Shown piece by piece: positions 1-10,034 of a stretch of 64,000 nucleotides of DNA. This DNA is from Pterois miles (lineage: Eukaryota > Chordata > Actinopteri > Perciformes > Scorpaenidae), in contig CAMQGK010000634.1 in NCBI GenBank assembly GCA_947000775.1, positions 20,639,501 to 20,703,500 of the forward strand, given 5' to 3'. Each line of letters opens with the position of its first letter. Position 1 is the first letter of the stretch. A model generated the notes under the pieces. The model made no database searches and had not been told where the DNA came from. It worked only from the letters and a program-made list of their open reading frames with translations. A program made the translations under genes and the position numbers.

Positions 1-165
1 CTGTGGCTCACGGGATCAAGTGGGTCCTTTAGTAAACTTGGCGGTTTGATCCCTGGCTCCTCCTGTCCACATGTTGAAGTGTCCTAGAGCGAGACACTGA
101 ACCCAAGTTGCTAAAGTGGGTGCATTACAACAGCCCACTGCTCAGAGTGCTTAGGATGGATTAAA
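1..165 (+). repeat. tRNA-derived SINE fragment (5' cut by window edge)
   Basis: The stretch has a B-box-like GGTTTGATCC near 46, followed by the fish-SINE body pattern in which 'gaagtgtcct.gagc.agacactgaaccc' leads into 'aagttgct'. This body is typical of tRNA-derived SINEs in teleosts. The 5' head is cut by the window edge and the 3' end fades near 165. Family naming is from memory of the type, not from a search. Confidence 0.55.
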
Positions 166-880
166 TATTTATGTGATCATCAAAATGAAGTCCGCCCGAA
201 CTTTGCTGCTATGTTAGCCATCTTATGAGCAAATAGGCTCCTGGCCAGTTTACCAGCCAATATCTAGGCTAGATCCCAGTAGCTAGCAAGGCAATAATGA
301 ACTAAACATTAATCAAAAACTGTCCATCAAAAGGACATGTCGGTATTGTTAAGGCCCTGTCAGACCAGCATTTAAATCTGGTGAAATTTTGCAGTGAAAG
401 CAGTATCAATGGAAATTGCTAGGTTGACTAATAGCGAAGTGTCTCAACAGTACTGAACGGAAAGAGTCCAAAACTGTAATTTGTTAGATGTGATGCAACA
501 TCCACTTTTATTACATAGGTCTAAGTAATTAATTATAAATGGCTCCAAAGGAGAGGTATGGTTTGCAGGCAGTTGTGAAACAGAAGTTGATGGTAATGCA
601 TTTTGTAATGCAAAGTTTGCTTGACTAACAAACTAACTAACTGGCTAGTTTGGGGATTTTTTCTTGATTTAATGAAATTACCTGAAAACAAAATGACATG
701 AGAGTAAACAGCCTGGTACAAAGAAAATAGACAGAAGCTTGGAGTGCTATGTGAATGTCCAGTATTAGCATGTTCCCACGTTGTTAGCATGTTAGCGGTT
801 AATTTGACAGCTACAGTGAATCACCAACCTGATTTTTATAGGTTTCAGCAACAAAAACACATCTCTGTAGGTGATGTTTT
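166..880. other. Intergenic DNA, no feature recognised
   Basis: AT-rich unique-looking DNA. The reading frames here are short and lack codon structure or family resemblance. No RNA gene or clear repeat is visible. Confidence 0.5.
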
Positions 881-1040
881 TTTATACTTTTTTAGTGATC
901 TACCATGTGAATAAATGATAAAGCCTATTGGGTGTAGTAGGCCCCCATGGACCACCCATATGGTGCTTATAGCGAACGATAATGCCTGGTAAATAGTCTG
1001 ACAAGATGCACGGACGAATTTTGCAGCACTGACTGGTGTG
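880..1040 (+). repeat. Dispersed unclassified repeat, copy 1 of 3
   Basis: The run containing GTAGTAGGCCC, 'atggtg', 'gataatgcctg' and 'tttgcagca' matches, in the same order and spacing, the stretch at about 36950-37045 and, inverted, the stretch at about 46255-46350. This marks a dispersed teleost repeat. The element's ends and class are not visible; a non-autonomous DNA transposon is one possibility. Confidence 0.5.
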
Positions 1041-1249
1041 ACCTGGTCTTGTAACCCTTGTTCTATGAGCACAGGTGCTGTGCTCTGACAAGCAATGAGG
1101 GTTCAGGCCTGTGGAGGTTGTTTGAGGGTGAAGCCTCTTGGAAATGTCATACATTGTAAAATGAGGCGTGATTACACTGTTTAATCATTGATTTCTTAGA
1201 AGTACAGAAAAACAAAAATGGTGATTTTTTTTTTTTTTTTTTTAACTTC

Positions 1250-2640
1250 AATCTCGTTTCCTGAGTACAACTGAAAATCTATTCAACTTAGAAATTTAAA
1301 TTTGTTATGATGGTTGACAGTGTGGTCTAGCTTTGCCTTTTAGGGGTTAGAAGTCCAAGGTGCTCAACATTTTTTAAATTTTGACCAAAAACCTATTTTA
1401 TGGCCTTCAATTTTGTTTCCAGTGCAGAACTCGAAAACTATTTAACTTAGGAACTTCAGTTTGGGTATTGATGGTTGACAGTGTGATCTAGCTGTGCCTT
1501 TTGGGGGTTAGAAGTCCAGATTGTCCAAAATTTCTGAGGCAAAATAGTGTGGCTTCACAATGTGGTCTAGTTGTGCTTTTCTGAGGTTAAACTTCCAGGC
1601 AGACATGGCTGCAGAAACAAATTATTACTTACAAATTATTAATTTATTTGCTTCAGGCTGAACAGTGACTCTGTGACCAGTCCAGGCACTACATCCCAAA
1701 ATCAAAAAAACAAAAAACAATGGTGTAGTGCTGTGTCATTTATTTAACTCAAAAGTCAAGCATAAGCATAAACATATGCACTGATAAACATAAGCACTGA
1801 TGTCAAGCTGAACACTGAAGTAAACATTCATACTAGGAGGGTTAGCTATAGCAGCTAGGGAGCTCAAGCTGCCGTAGCTAACCCTCCTAGCATGAACGTT
1901 TCCTCCAGTGTTACTGCTGACATCAGTGCTTACAGAAGGGAATGGTGCAGCTGCTTCCTGCTCGCTCTCCTTCGCGCCGTCGTCACTTCTTGTCCTCCTA
2001 TTTTTTGTAAATAATTCCAAATATCCATGCAACACTAACGATGGTGACTATAGCACGAATGACTCTCTGTCTGTAATTGGCTAGCAGTTGCCTCATTCGT
2101 TGGTTGGATTGATTGATTGTACCATTGACAAGTAGAGATAGGAATAACAGAGTGACGGCCACTCCGAGGTGAAAAACAAAACCCAAATAAAATGAACAGC
2201 TTCCAGTCCAGGGCGGACACAGCAGACTCGGGCACCCCCACTGCCCGCCCACAGTGGCGCTGCTTCCAGGGTGATGACATATATATAAGTGGTTATTTTC
2301 ATCTTCCATTCCATTTCCAGAGGAGAACTCAAAAACTATTTTGCCGAGGAACTTGAAAGTTGGTATGATGGTTGACAGTGTGGTCTAGTTGTGCCTTTTG
2401 GGGGTTACAAGTCCAAGTTGCCCAAAATTTTTGGGGCAAATATTGCGGCTTCATGATGTGGTCTAGTTGTGCCTTTCTGAGGTCAGAATTTCAGGGTGAT
2501 GCTCGAAAGTTTTTTTTTTTAAATTTTCTCTCAAAAAGTGATTAGTTTCAACTTCTATTCCATTTCCGATGAAGAACTCAAAAACTATTTTACTGAGGAA
2601 CTTCAAAGTTGGTATGATGGTTGACGGTGCTGCGGGAGCG
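1250..2640 (+). repeat. Four spaced copies of a long repeat unit (GATGGTTGACAGTGTGGTCTAG family)
   Basis: Four copies begin near 1251, 1417, 2305 and 2559. Each runs from a 'tttcc...gaactcaaaaactatttt' start into 'atgatggttgac.gtgtggtctag.t.tgccttt' and then 'ggggttagaagtcca'. The first pair is ~165 bp apart and the second ~254 bp apart. A ~700-bp stretch holding a fold-back element separates the pairs. The function is unknown; the pattern could be a tandem expansion split by an insertion. Confidence 0.6.
1791..1932. mobile_element. Fold-back / long inverted repeat
   Basis: The left arm, about 1791-1856, begins TAAGCACTGATGTCA and contains CTAGGAGGGTTAGCTA. It is the near-exact reverse complement of the right arm, about 1867-1932, which contains TAGCTAACCCTCCTAG and ends TGACATCAGTGCTTA. 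The arms are ~65 bp with scattered mismatches and a centre of ~10 bp. The structure fits a fold-back miniature element or the fused ends of a DNA transposon. No transposase is present. Confidence 0.65.
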
Positions 2641-4560
2641 GGGTGAGGGGGCTATGTGAGCCATGCTCAGTTCTGCCTTGCTACGCCAGTGTTACAAATG
2701 ATCTGACTGCATTAAAATACAACACTACATTGAGATGAATATTACACAATAGGCTATATCTGATGCTGTTAGTAAACTGGGATGAATAAATTAATAGGAA
2801 AATCATTTCACAATGACACTGCAGATTCTTGAGATGATGATAGAGATGAGAAGCCTGATGTGTTTTTCGTCTACAACAGGATAAATGTTTGGGTGATGTG
2901 CATCCTGCTACACAACAGCGGTCTCCCAGTACTGCTTCCCACCTCCACTGTGACATCAACTGTAAATGGCCACAGTCGGTGTGATGTTTATAGATTGCAC
3001 TGCTTCCTCACTGACAATTAGAATTCAGAGCAGCACAATCTGTCAGCCAAAGCCAGGTGTTAGAGAAGCTCCCAGCAGGACTGAGCTGCTGAGAGACTGA
3101 GACAATACCTGCAGCGGTTCTCCACTATTTCTAATAATCAATTCATGCAAGCGTGCTGCTGAGGGAAACAACAGATTGAGGAAAATCAAAGTGCTCTTTA
3201 ACCCTTCTGGCAACTTGTCCGTCTGCATCCGCACTCATTAGTTTGCAACACACAAACACACACCTACAGTACAGACATATTTCTCAGTATAGTTGAAACA
3301 TGAGAGTCGGCGCTTTCTCACACAGTGCAGAACCCTGTACCGTATTACTACAGAAATGATAACGGAAATATTTCTCCAGCTGTTCTGTCCTTTATTATTC
3401 TCATAATTGGTGTTGGCTTAGGTGGAGGCTGAAGGTGATAGAAAGGGAGACTGACTAGTTGAGAGTGAGAGACATTTTGGTGTACATCTACTGCATATAT
3501 TGCATTAAATATAGAAAAATAATCCATAATTTTACCTCCACTTGGAAGCCTTTTCCTGAAAGGATTGTCTTTACTTTAGCAGCTCAGAATCCTCAAGTGT
3601 AAAATAAATGAAAATGGGGCAGGAGTTGGTTGGTTGGATCTCATGCAGCCTCATTATACCAGATATAGTAGGGCCTTTGTCAAACAAAGTTTTCTGTTTA
3701 TATGTTTTTCTGCCTGCAGAGATTTGAATCTGATAAAAATGTAGCAATTAAAGATTAAAGCCCACTTTGTGACGTTTTTTCAACAACAGATAAAAGACAA
3801 AAGCTCAGTCTTCTTTGTAGCACGCCATGCTTTCTATGGAGGCTCTCATTGTAATGGTTAGAATGATTATTTCTCTTTCAGCGGGGCAGCGTCAGAATTG
3901 AAGCCATTTGCCACTTTTGTACCGCTTAGCTTCCCGCAGTATTTCCCTTTTTACAGCTAGACCTTTCGGATTTCCATCTTTTTTTCTAACACACACCAAA
4001 TTGAAAGCATGCTTTTTCAAGTTTTCATTTCACTAGACTGTTTATCTCTGGGGTAAACCCCAGTACAAATTCTAGTGTTACATTTTGAAACTATAAAACA
4101 ATAAAGATGATATCCAAGTGAAGTATGCTCCCCCAGCCTCATTAGCCTCTCTCTGTTTTGACAGTCAACAGTGGAATGAATGTCAAGAGAACATAAGTTT
4201 TGATGTGAGTTTCGGGTTTTTAAACTTTTGGTTGAACGAGAGATGATTTACGAGGCAGTTGTATCTATTTTTAAAAAGGTTGGCTCAAGTTATGCTATGA
4301 GCAAGAATACTAATGTTTTGTAAAGCCGCTCTATATGAACATTTACACTTACCGTGATGATGCTCTGCCATCTTTCACTCAATATTTTCCTTTCAAGAGC
4401 TCAAGCGCTTCCTTGCCCTACTGCAGAGAAAATCTATTGTGTTGGCCATTTTTCAGAAACAAACCACTAGTATTTCCAGCGACATGTCAACAATGTAAAT
4501 ATATATTACAGTATACAGTGCTGTATACAGCTGTATAGTACTACTACTATAATACTGTAG
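2641..4560. other. Intergenic DNA, no feature recognised
   Basis: I see no gene, RNA gene or strong repeat. The last ~60 bases, around 4500-4560, are rich in 'tac/gta' triplets ('gtatacagtgctgtatacagc') and grade into the satellite array. Confidence 0.5.
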
Positions 4561-5702
4561 TACTAATACTATGATTTTGGAAAATTTTTTCAACATGCCA
4601 TACTATTACTTACATTTTTGACTTGATATACTTTTTTCTTACATGTAATATACTCCTTTTTTCTTTTTCAAAATACTATTCTATGACTATTTTAGAACTG
4701 TTTTTGACACACTATACTGTTTCTTTTCACTTTTTTTTGACATGCTATATTATGACTTTTTCACTTTTTATTGACATACTATACTATGACTTTTTTATGA
4801 CATGATTTTTTATGACTTTTTCTGACATACTATACTATGACTTTTTTCACTTTTTATCGACATGCTATACCATGACTTTTTCAACAAACTGCGCTGACTT
4901 TACGATGAGTTTTTTATGACTGTTTGACATACTATGACTTTTTTCCCTTTTTTTTCCAACATGCTACACTTTTTTTTTTTTTACTTCTTTCGACATACTA
5001 TATTTTGACTTTTTCGACATACTATACTATGATGTTCTATAACTTTTTTTTTTTTTTTTTTACTTTTTCTGACATATTATCCTGTGACTTTTTTTTTCAC
5101 TTTTTCAACATGCTATACTATGACTTTTTCAAAATACTACACTATGACTTTTTCACTTTTTTTCAACATACTATACTAAGACTTTTTAAATGACTTTCTA
5201 TGACATGCTATACTAAATAACTTTTTTCAACATACAATACTATGATTTTATGATTTTTTTGACATGATATACTAAGATTTTTTGACATACTATGTTATGA
5301 CTTTCTTCACTTTTTTGACATCTTCTATGACTTTTTTCAACATGCTATACAATAACTTTTTCGACATGCTGTTATTACTTTTTTCACTTTTTTCAACATG
5401 ATATACTATGATTTTTTTGACATACTATGACTTTTTCAACATACTGTACTATGACTTTTTTTACATTGTTTGTCAACATGCTACACTTTGACTTTTTTCA
5501 ACATACTGTACTGTGACTTTTTTCATTATGAATTTTTTCGACATGTTATACTATCAGTTTTATCGACATACTATACTATGACTTTTTTGACATACGATAT
5601 TATGACTTTTTTGATGCTGTACTGACTTTTTTTTTTTTTTTTTTTTTTAAAACAGTGTTTGTCGACCTGCTATACTATGACTTTTTTCGACAAACTATAT
5701 TA
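4560..5702 (+). repeat. Satellite array, ~25-bp unit, degenerate left edge
   Basis: Tandem units with core GACATACTATACTATGAC or GACATGCTATACTATGAC, separated by T-tracts of 4-20 bases and 'cactttttt'. Units vary a lot in length (about 20-40 bp), as expected at the edge of an array where homogenisation is weak. The plus strand is strongly T-rich. Short in-frame peptides rich in YYDFF/MLYYDFF are by-products of the repeat. Confidence 0.9.
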
Positions 5703-6596
5703 GACAATCAGCTGGTCTGCGGGTTGAAGTTTTTTCATTTCTCCCCACTTGTATTTGTTTATTCACCCACATGTGTGAGGCCTTCAGTTCAGCAGCTTGT
5801 AGCTCAAAATCTCTGACGGAGACACCGGGGATGTAACTCAGGTCGGTGCTATCCACTGCACACTCGTGTGGATGGGTGATGAACTTAAAAAGACGAGTGT
5901 GCTCATGAAATTCTCCAAAGCGCGCTTTGAATGACTGCAGGAGATTAGATGTGAAGCCTGCTAGCTGCTGAAGATCAACATGTTGAGCAGTGTCACTTGC
6001 TGTGCATGCATCTTTAAACTCTCCCAGTTTTTCAGTGTAGTAAAACGACCTGTTTCAATGTCGGCGATGAAGAGTTCTAGCTTGTTTTCAAATGCAAACA
6101 CTGCTTGTTGCAGGGATAAGATTGGATTTCCAACGCTTTGCATTTTCACATTGAGCTGGTTTAGATGTTCAGTCATGTCCACGAGGTAGTAGAACTTCAG
6201 GAGCCACTCAGTGTTAGCTAACTCAGGATGCTCGACATTTTTCAATTCAAGAAAAGTCCGGATATCACTCAGACAAGCAGCAAAATGGCTGAGCACCTTC
6301 CCTCTTGACAACCAACGCACGTTGCTGTGCAGAAGTAGACCAGGATAATTATTCCCAACTTCATCCAGCAGTGTTTTAAACTGCCGATCATTTAAAGCTG
6401 GGGCAACAATGACCAGCGACATCACCTCACCAAGCTGCTCGCCACACATCTCAGCACAAAGCGCCTCCTGATGTAGGATGCAGTGAAAACTTAGGATATG
6501 TCTCTTTTCATGTTCACGAAGAAGTGCTACGAATCCTCTGTTTTGCCCCACCATGCATTGAGCACCATCAGTACACACCGAAACAACTTTATCCAT
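5703..6596 (-). pseudogene. hAT transposase relic (GTF2IRD2/ZBED-like family)
   Basis: The longest open stretch (5961-6596, 211 residues) carries CTDGAQCMVG, whose aspartate is likely the second catalytic acid of the hAT fold. It then has HCILHQEALC, a Cys/His motif shared with ZBED and GTF2IRD2-type proteins, and HSNVRWLSRGKVL, a hallmark of this transposase group. Near 6046-6050 (minus-strand GGTCG) a one-base indel shifts the frame. Homology continues in the shifted frame to about 5703, including QQLAGFTSNLLQSFK and FITHPHECAVD. The N-terminal part upstream of 6596 is broken by an A-tract at about 6602-6616, and the BED finger and the C-terminal dimerisation region are not visible. This is a dead gene. 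Family assignment is from motif recognition. The domesticated genes of this group are related, but nothing here suggests host function. Confidence 0.8.
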
Positions 6597-7221
6597 CAGT
6601 AGATTTTTTTTTTTTTTAGCAAACTCAATGAAGGACTTGAAGAAATCCTCCCCTCTTGTTGTCCCTTTACGCTATTTTGGACAGCAAAATATGGCAACCC
6701 CACTTGAACAAAGTGTTTTGCCTCATCTGCGTTGCCTACGCGATTGATTGATTGATAGATAGACACAGCGACATGTATGTTAGCCTCTTTCCCATTGAAA
6801 TTAGTGGTTTGACACTGTGTTTTTGAACGGACCTGGTATCAATCGGCGTTTGTCCCTTTTCTGGTGAGCAGAACCAGTAGGTCTCTCCCCCGCTGGCGAG
6901 CTGCGTCGCCTCCCTTTTATCCCTTCATCGCGCTGAAAACACATATATAGAGCGCGACAGAATTCAAGGAAGTAAACAATGGCGAGCAAGCGAGTCCTGT
7001 GGTGGCCAGTGTTCTTTTCAACGTGATGTTGAAGTGGTAAACAAATCAGACGCGTAAATAAGCCGTATTTAAGCCGGATTTCCTCTGATCGCTACCTCAT
7101 AGCGAACCGGCTTTCTAGTCGCCATGGCAATGGTAAACAGTGACTGTCGCCGAGATGCGAGCCAGACGCAGCCATCAAAAGAGCCACATCTGGCTCGCGA
7201 GCCATAGGTTCCCGACCCCTG
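5703..7221 (-). mobile_element. Degenerate hAT DNA transposon, one end missing
   Basis: Reading the minus strand from 7221, the element starts CAGGGGTCGGGAACC and continues through a 'ggctcgcgagccagatgtggctc' type sub-terminal region. This is the end structure of hAT elements of the Charlie/ZBED-like group. The interior carries a transposase relic (5703-6596). The opposite terminal repeat is absent: the transposase homology runs straight into satellite near 5703. The element is therefore truncated and cannot be mobile. It sits inside the 25-bp satellite array. Confidence 0.8.
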
Positions 7222-7740
7222 TGGTTCACTATGAGTTGTTGACATACTATACTATGACTTTTTTATGACTGTTTTCAAGATGCTTTACGATGACTTCCTT
7301 TCACTTTTTTCAACACACTATACTATGACCTTTCTTCACTTTTTTTCCCAACATACTAAACTATGAATTTTTTCGACATACTATACTATGACATGTTTGA
7401 CATACTATACGATGACTTTTTTCAACATACTAAACTATGAATTTTTTCAACATGCTATACTGTGACATTTTTGACATACTATACTATGACTTTTTTCACT
7501 TTTTTTTGACTTCATTCACCTTTTTCCAACATGTTTTGACATAAAATACTGTGACTTTTTCTTCATACTATGCAATGACTTTTTTTTTTGACATACTATA
7601 TTATGACTTTCGACATATTATACTATGTTTTTCACTTTTCCCGACAAACTATGCTATGACTTTTTTATGACTGTTTGAGATACTATACGATGACTTCTTT
7701 TCGCTTTTTTTTTTTTCAATATACTAAACTATGCATTTTT
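7222..7740 (+). repeat. Satellite array, ~25-bp unit
   Basis: A continuation of the short-unit array between the hAT relic and the element starting at 7741. Units carry CATACTATACTATGAC cores with T-tract spacers and occasional 'cactttttt' inserts. Confidence 0.9.
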
Positions 7741-7877
7741 ACCTCCACCAAGGAGATTATGTTTATCTTGTTTGTCTGTTTGTTTGTCTGTGTTCAAGAT
7801 AAAACTTATGGAGCAATTTATATAAAACAAATGGGGGTACTCTTACATTTTGGTCTACTGTGCATTTAATATTAGAG

Positions 7878-8010
7878 GTAGAGGCCGGTTAGCTCAGTTG
7901 GATAGAGCGTAGTGCTGATAACGCCAAGGTTGCGGGTTCGATCCCCGTACGGGCCACTATAGTTTCCCGAATTTCCCTCCGGGGATTAATAAACGTTCAT
8001 TTTATCTATC
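7878..8010 (+). mobile_element. tRNA-Ile-headed short retroposon with LINE-type 3' tail
   Basis: The 133-bp insert consists of five bases, a complete tRNA-like head (7883-7956), a 12-base linker, and a tail (7969-8010) ending 'ttttatctatc'. The first 25 bases of the tail, which include GGGGATTAATAAA, are identical to the 3' tail of the LINE at 21731-21755. The insert is flanked by TTAGAG (7872-7877 and 8011-8016), a plausible target duplication. This is the structure of a SINE, or a one-off tRNA/LINE template-switch product, mobilised by that LINE family. Confidence 0.75.
7883..7956 (+). tRNA. tRNA-Ile-like sequence, anticodon GAT (probable retro-pseudogene)
   Basis: The 74-nt sequence folds as a full cloverleaf: 7-bp acceptor arm (GGCCGGT/ACGGGCC, one G-G mismatch), D arm GCTC/GAGC, anticodon loop CTGATAA, 5-base variable loop, T arm GCGGG/CCCGT with loop TTCGATC, and discriminator A. 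A-box and B-box promoters are present (TAGCTCAGTTGG and GGTTCGATCC). The body closely resembles eukaryotic tRNA-Ile, whose usual anticodon is AAT. The anticodon stem has an A-C mismatch. Being inside a LINE-tailed retroposon with flanking direct repeats, it is more likely a retrocopy than a functional gene. A TTTT terminator for RNA polymerase III follows at about 8000. Confidence 0.7.
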
Positions 8011-8488
8011 TTAGAGATTTCTAACAAGCAGCATCGTGTAGCTGAGACAATTCCACATCTGAAGAATGTCAACGAATTTGATCTAGCTTTAATACTTGAG
8101 GAGATAGATCCAGAAGAAACCACCAGTACCGAAAAAAAGATTTTCATTAATAACTTCTGAACTCATAATAACGATATAAACTTAAATCCACTTGGTAAGG
8201 GTATGTTTTCATGGTCAAGGAATCTAATAACGCAGACAAAATGAATGTAGGTTTGTTATTTCTTATCCAGAGCTAGATCCAGTAGAAAAATGTTAATGTA
8301 CATATGTTGGTTTTAGAAATAATGTATTGTGAGTTTTATGTTGTGTCTTGTATATATGTTCTATATTTGCCACTGATATAAAATTCTTTTTAAAAAAAAT
8401 GTAGGATTTTTATTTTGGAGTGAATTACAATATGGGGGGAAACTATGGTGCTTAGCGGAGGTCTGCGCTCTCCGAGTGCTTTTCTAGT

Positions 8489-10034
8489 TTCGACGTGCTA
8501 TACAATGACATTTTTGACATACTATACTATGACTTTTTTCACTTTTTGACATACTATACTATGACTTTATTCACTTTTTTCAACATACTATACTATGACT
8601 TTTTTCACTTTTTGACATACTATACTATGACTTTATTCACTTTTTTCAACATGCTATACTATGATTTTATCAACATACTATACTATGACTTTTTTCGACA
8701 TGCTATAGGGTGACATTTTTTCACTTTTTTTAAACATACTACACTATGACTTTTAAAACTTGTCAACATGCTATACTATCACTTTTTGACATGCTATACT
8801 ACGACTTTTTTTTGACATACTATACTACGACTTTTTTCGACATGCTACACTATGCCAGTTTTTTTTACATGCAATACTATGACTATTTTCGACATGCTAT
8901 ACTATGCCAGTTTTTTTGACATGCAATACTATGACTATTTTCGACATGCTATATTATGACGTTTTTCGACATGCTAAACTACTCTAGTTTTTTTGACATG
9001 CTATACTATGATTTTTTCGATATGCTATACTATGACTTTTTTTTACTTTTTATGACATACTATACTATGACTTTTTTTTTTACATACTATACTATGATTT
9101 TTTTTACTTTTTTATGACATACTACGCTATGAATTTTTTCGACATGCTATGCTATGAATTTTTTCGACATGCTATACTATGACTTTTTTTGACATACTAT
9201 TCTATGACCTTCACATTTTTCCCAACGTACTAATCAGAATTTTTTTACACGTTATAGTATGACTTTCTTCTGATGTCCAATACTAAGACCTTTTGATGAT
9301 TTTTTTCAACGTACTATACGATGACTTTTTTCAACATGCTATACTATTACTTTATTTTACATACTATACTATGACTTTTTTCACTCTTATTCACCATTTT
9401 ATATTATGACTTTTTCACATGCTATACTTGACTTTTTTTCGACTTGGTAAAATATGACGTTTTTTTAAAATTTTTATTATAAAAATTTTTAAAATCTTTT
9501 AATTTTATTTTTTTTTATAAAATATAATATTATTTTTTAATATATTATAAAATATTTTTTTTTTTAAAAAATTAAATTATATAAATTTTTATTTTATTTT
9601 ATTTTTTTTTTTTTTATTTATTTTTTATTTTTTTTTTGTGACTATACTATGCGTTTTTCGACATGCTATACTATGACTTTTTTTGACATCTATTCTATGA
9701 CCTTCCATTTTTCCCAACGTAATAATAAGAATTTTTTAAAATTTAAAAAATTTTTTTAAAAAAAAAATTTTTTTTTTCATCATACTATGCTATGACTTTT
9801 TTTTTACATAGTTTTTTCACCATAATATACTATGACTTTTTTCACTTTTATTCACCATTTTATATTATGACTTTTTCACATACTGTACTGTGACTTTTTT
9901 TCATCATACTATGCTATGACGTTTTTCCAAGTTTTTTCACCATAATATACTATGACTTCTTTCACTTTTTTCAACATGCTATACTGTGACATGCTATACT
10001 AAGATTTTTTTGCAAATTTTTAAAAAAACTTTTT
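8489..10034 (+). repeat. Satellite array, ~25-bp unit
   Basis: Tandem GACATGCTATACTATGAC-type units with T-tract spacers. A first instance of the variant unit CTAAACTACTCTAG occurs near 8976. Two AT-only stretches, about 9463-9645 and 9725-9775, lose the unit structure and look like consensus noise rather than biology. Confidence 0.88.
9463..9645. other. AT-only low-complexity patch, possible assembly noise
   Basis: About 180 bases composed almost only of A and T, in which the satellite period vanishes and then resumes cleanly. A similar patch is at about 9725-9775. Loss of all C and G inside an otherwise regular array is what a poorly resolved consensus looks like, although a real AT-rich insert cannot be excluded. 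Confidence 0.55.

Larger units (their letters stand above)
7741..8488 (+). mobile_element. Dispersed element ending in GCGGAGGTCTGCGCTCTCC, with nested tRNA retroposon
   Basis: The left edge is ACCTCCACCAAGGAG followed by 'attatgttt', and the right edge is GCGGAGGTCTGCGCTCTCC followed by 'gagtgcttttctag'. This pair of ends belongs to a dispersed repeat common in fish genomes whose class I cannot state with certainty. The two ends are imperfect inverted complements (CCTCC...GGAGG). The interior has no coding frame. A tRNA-derived retroposon (7878-8010) is nested inside, flanked by TTAGAG on both sides. Confidence 0.6.
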
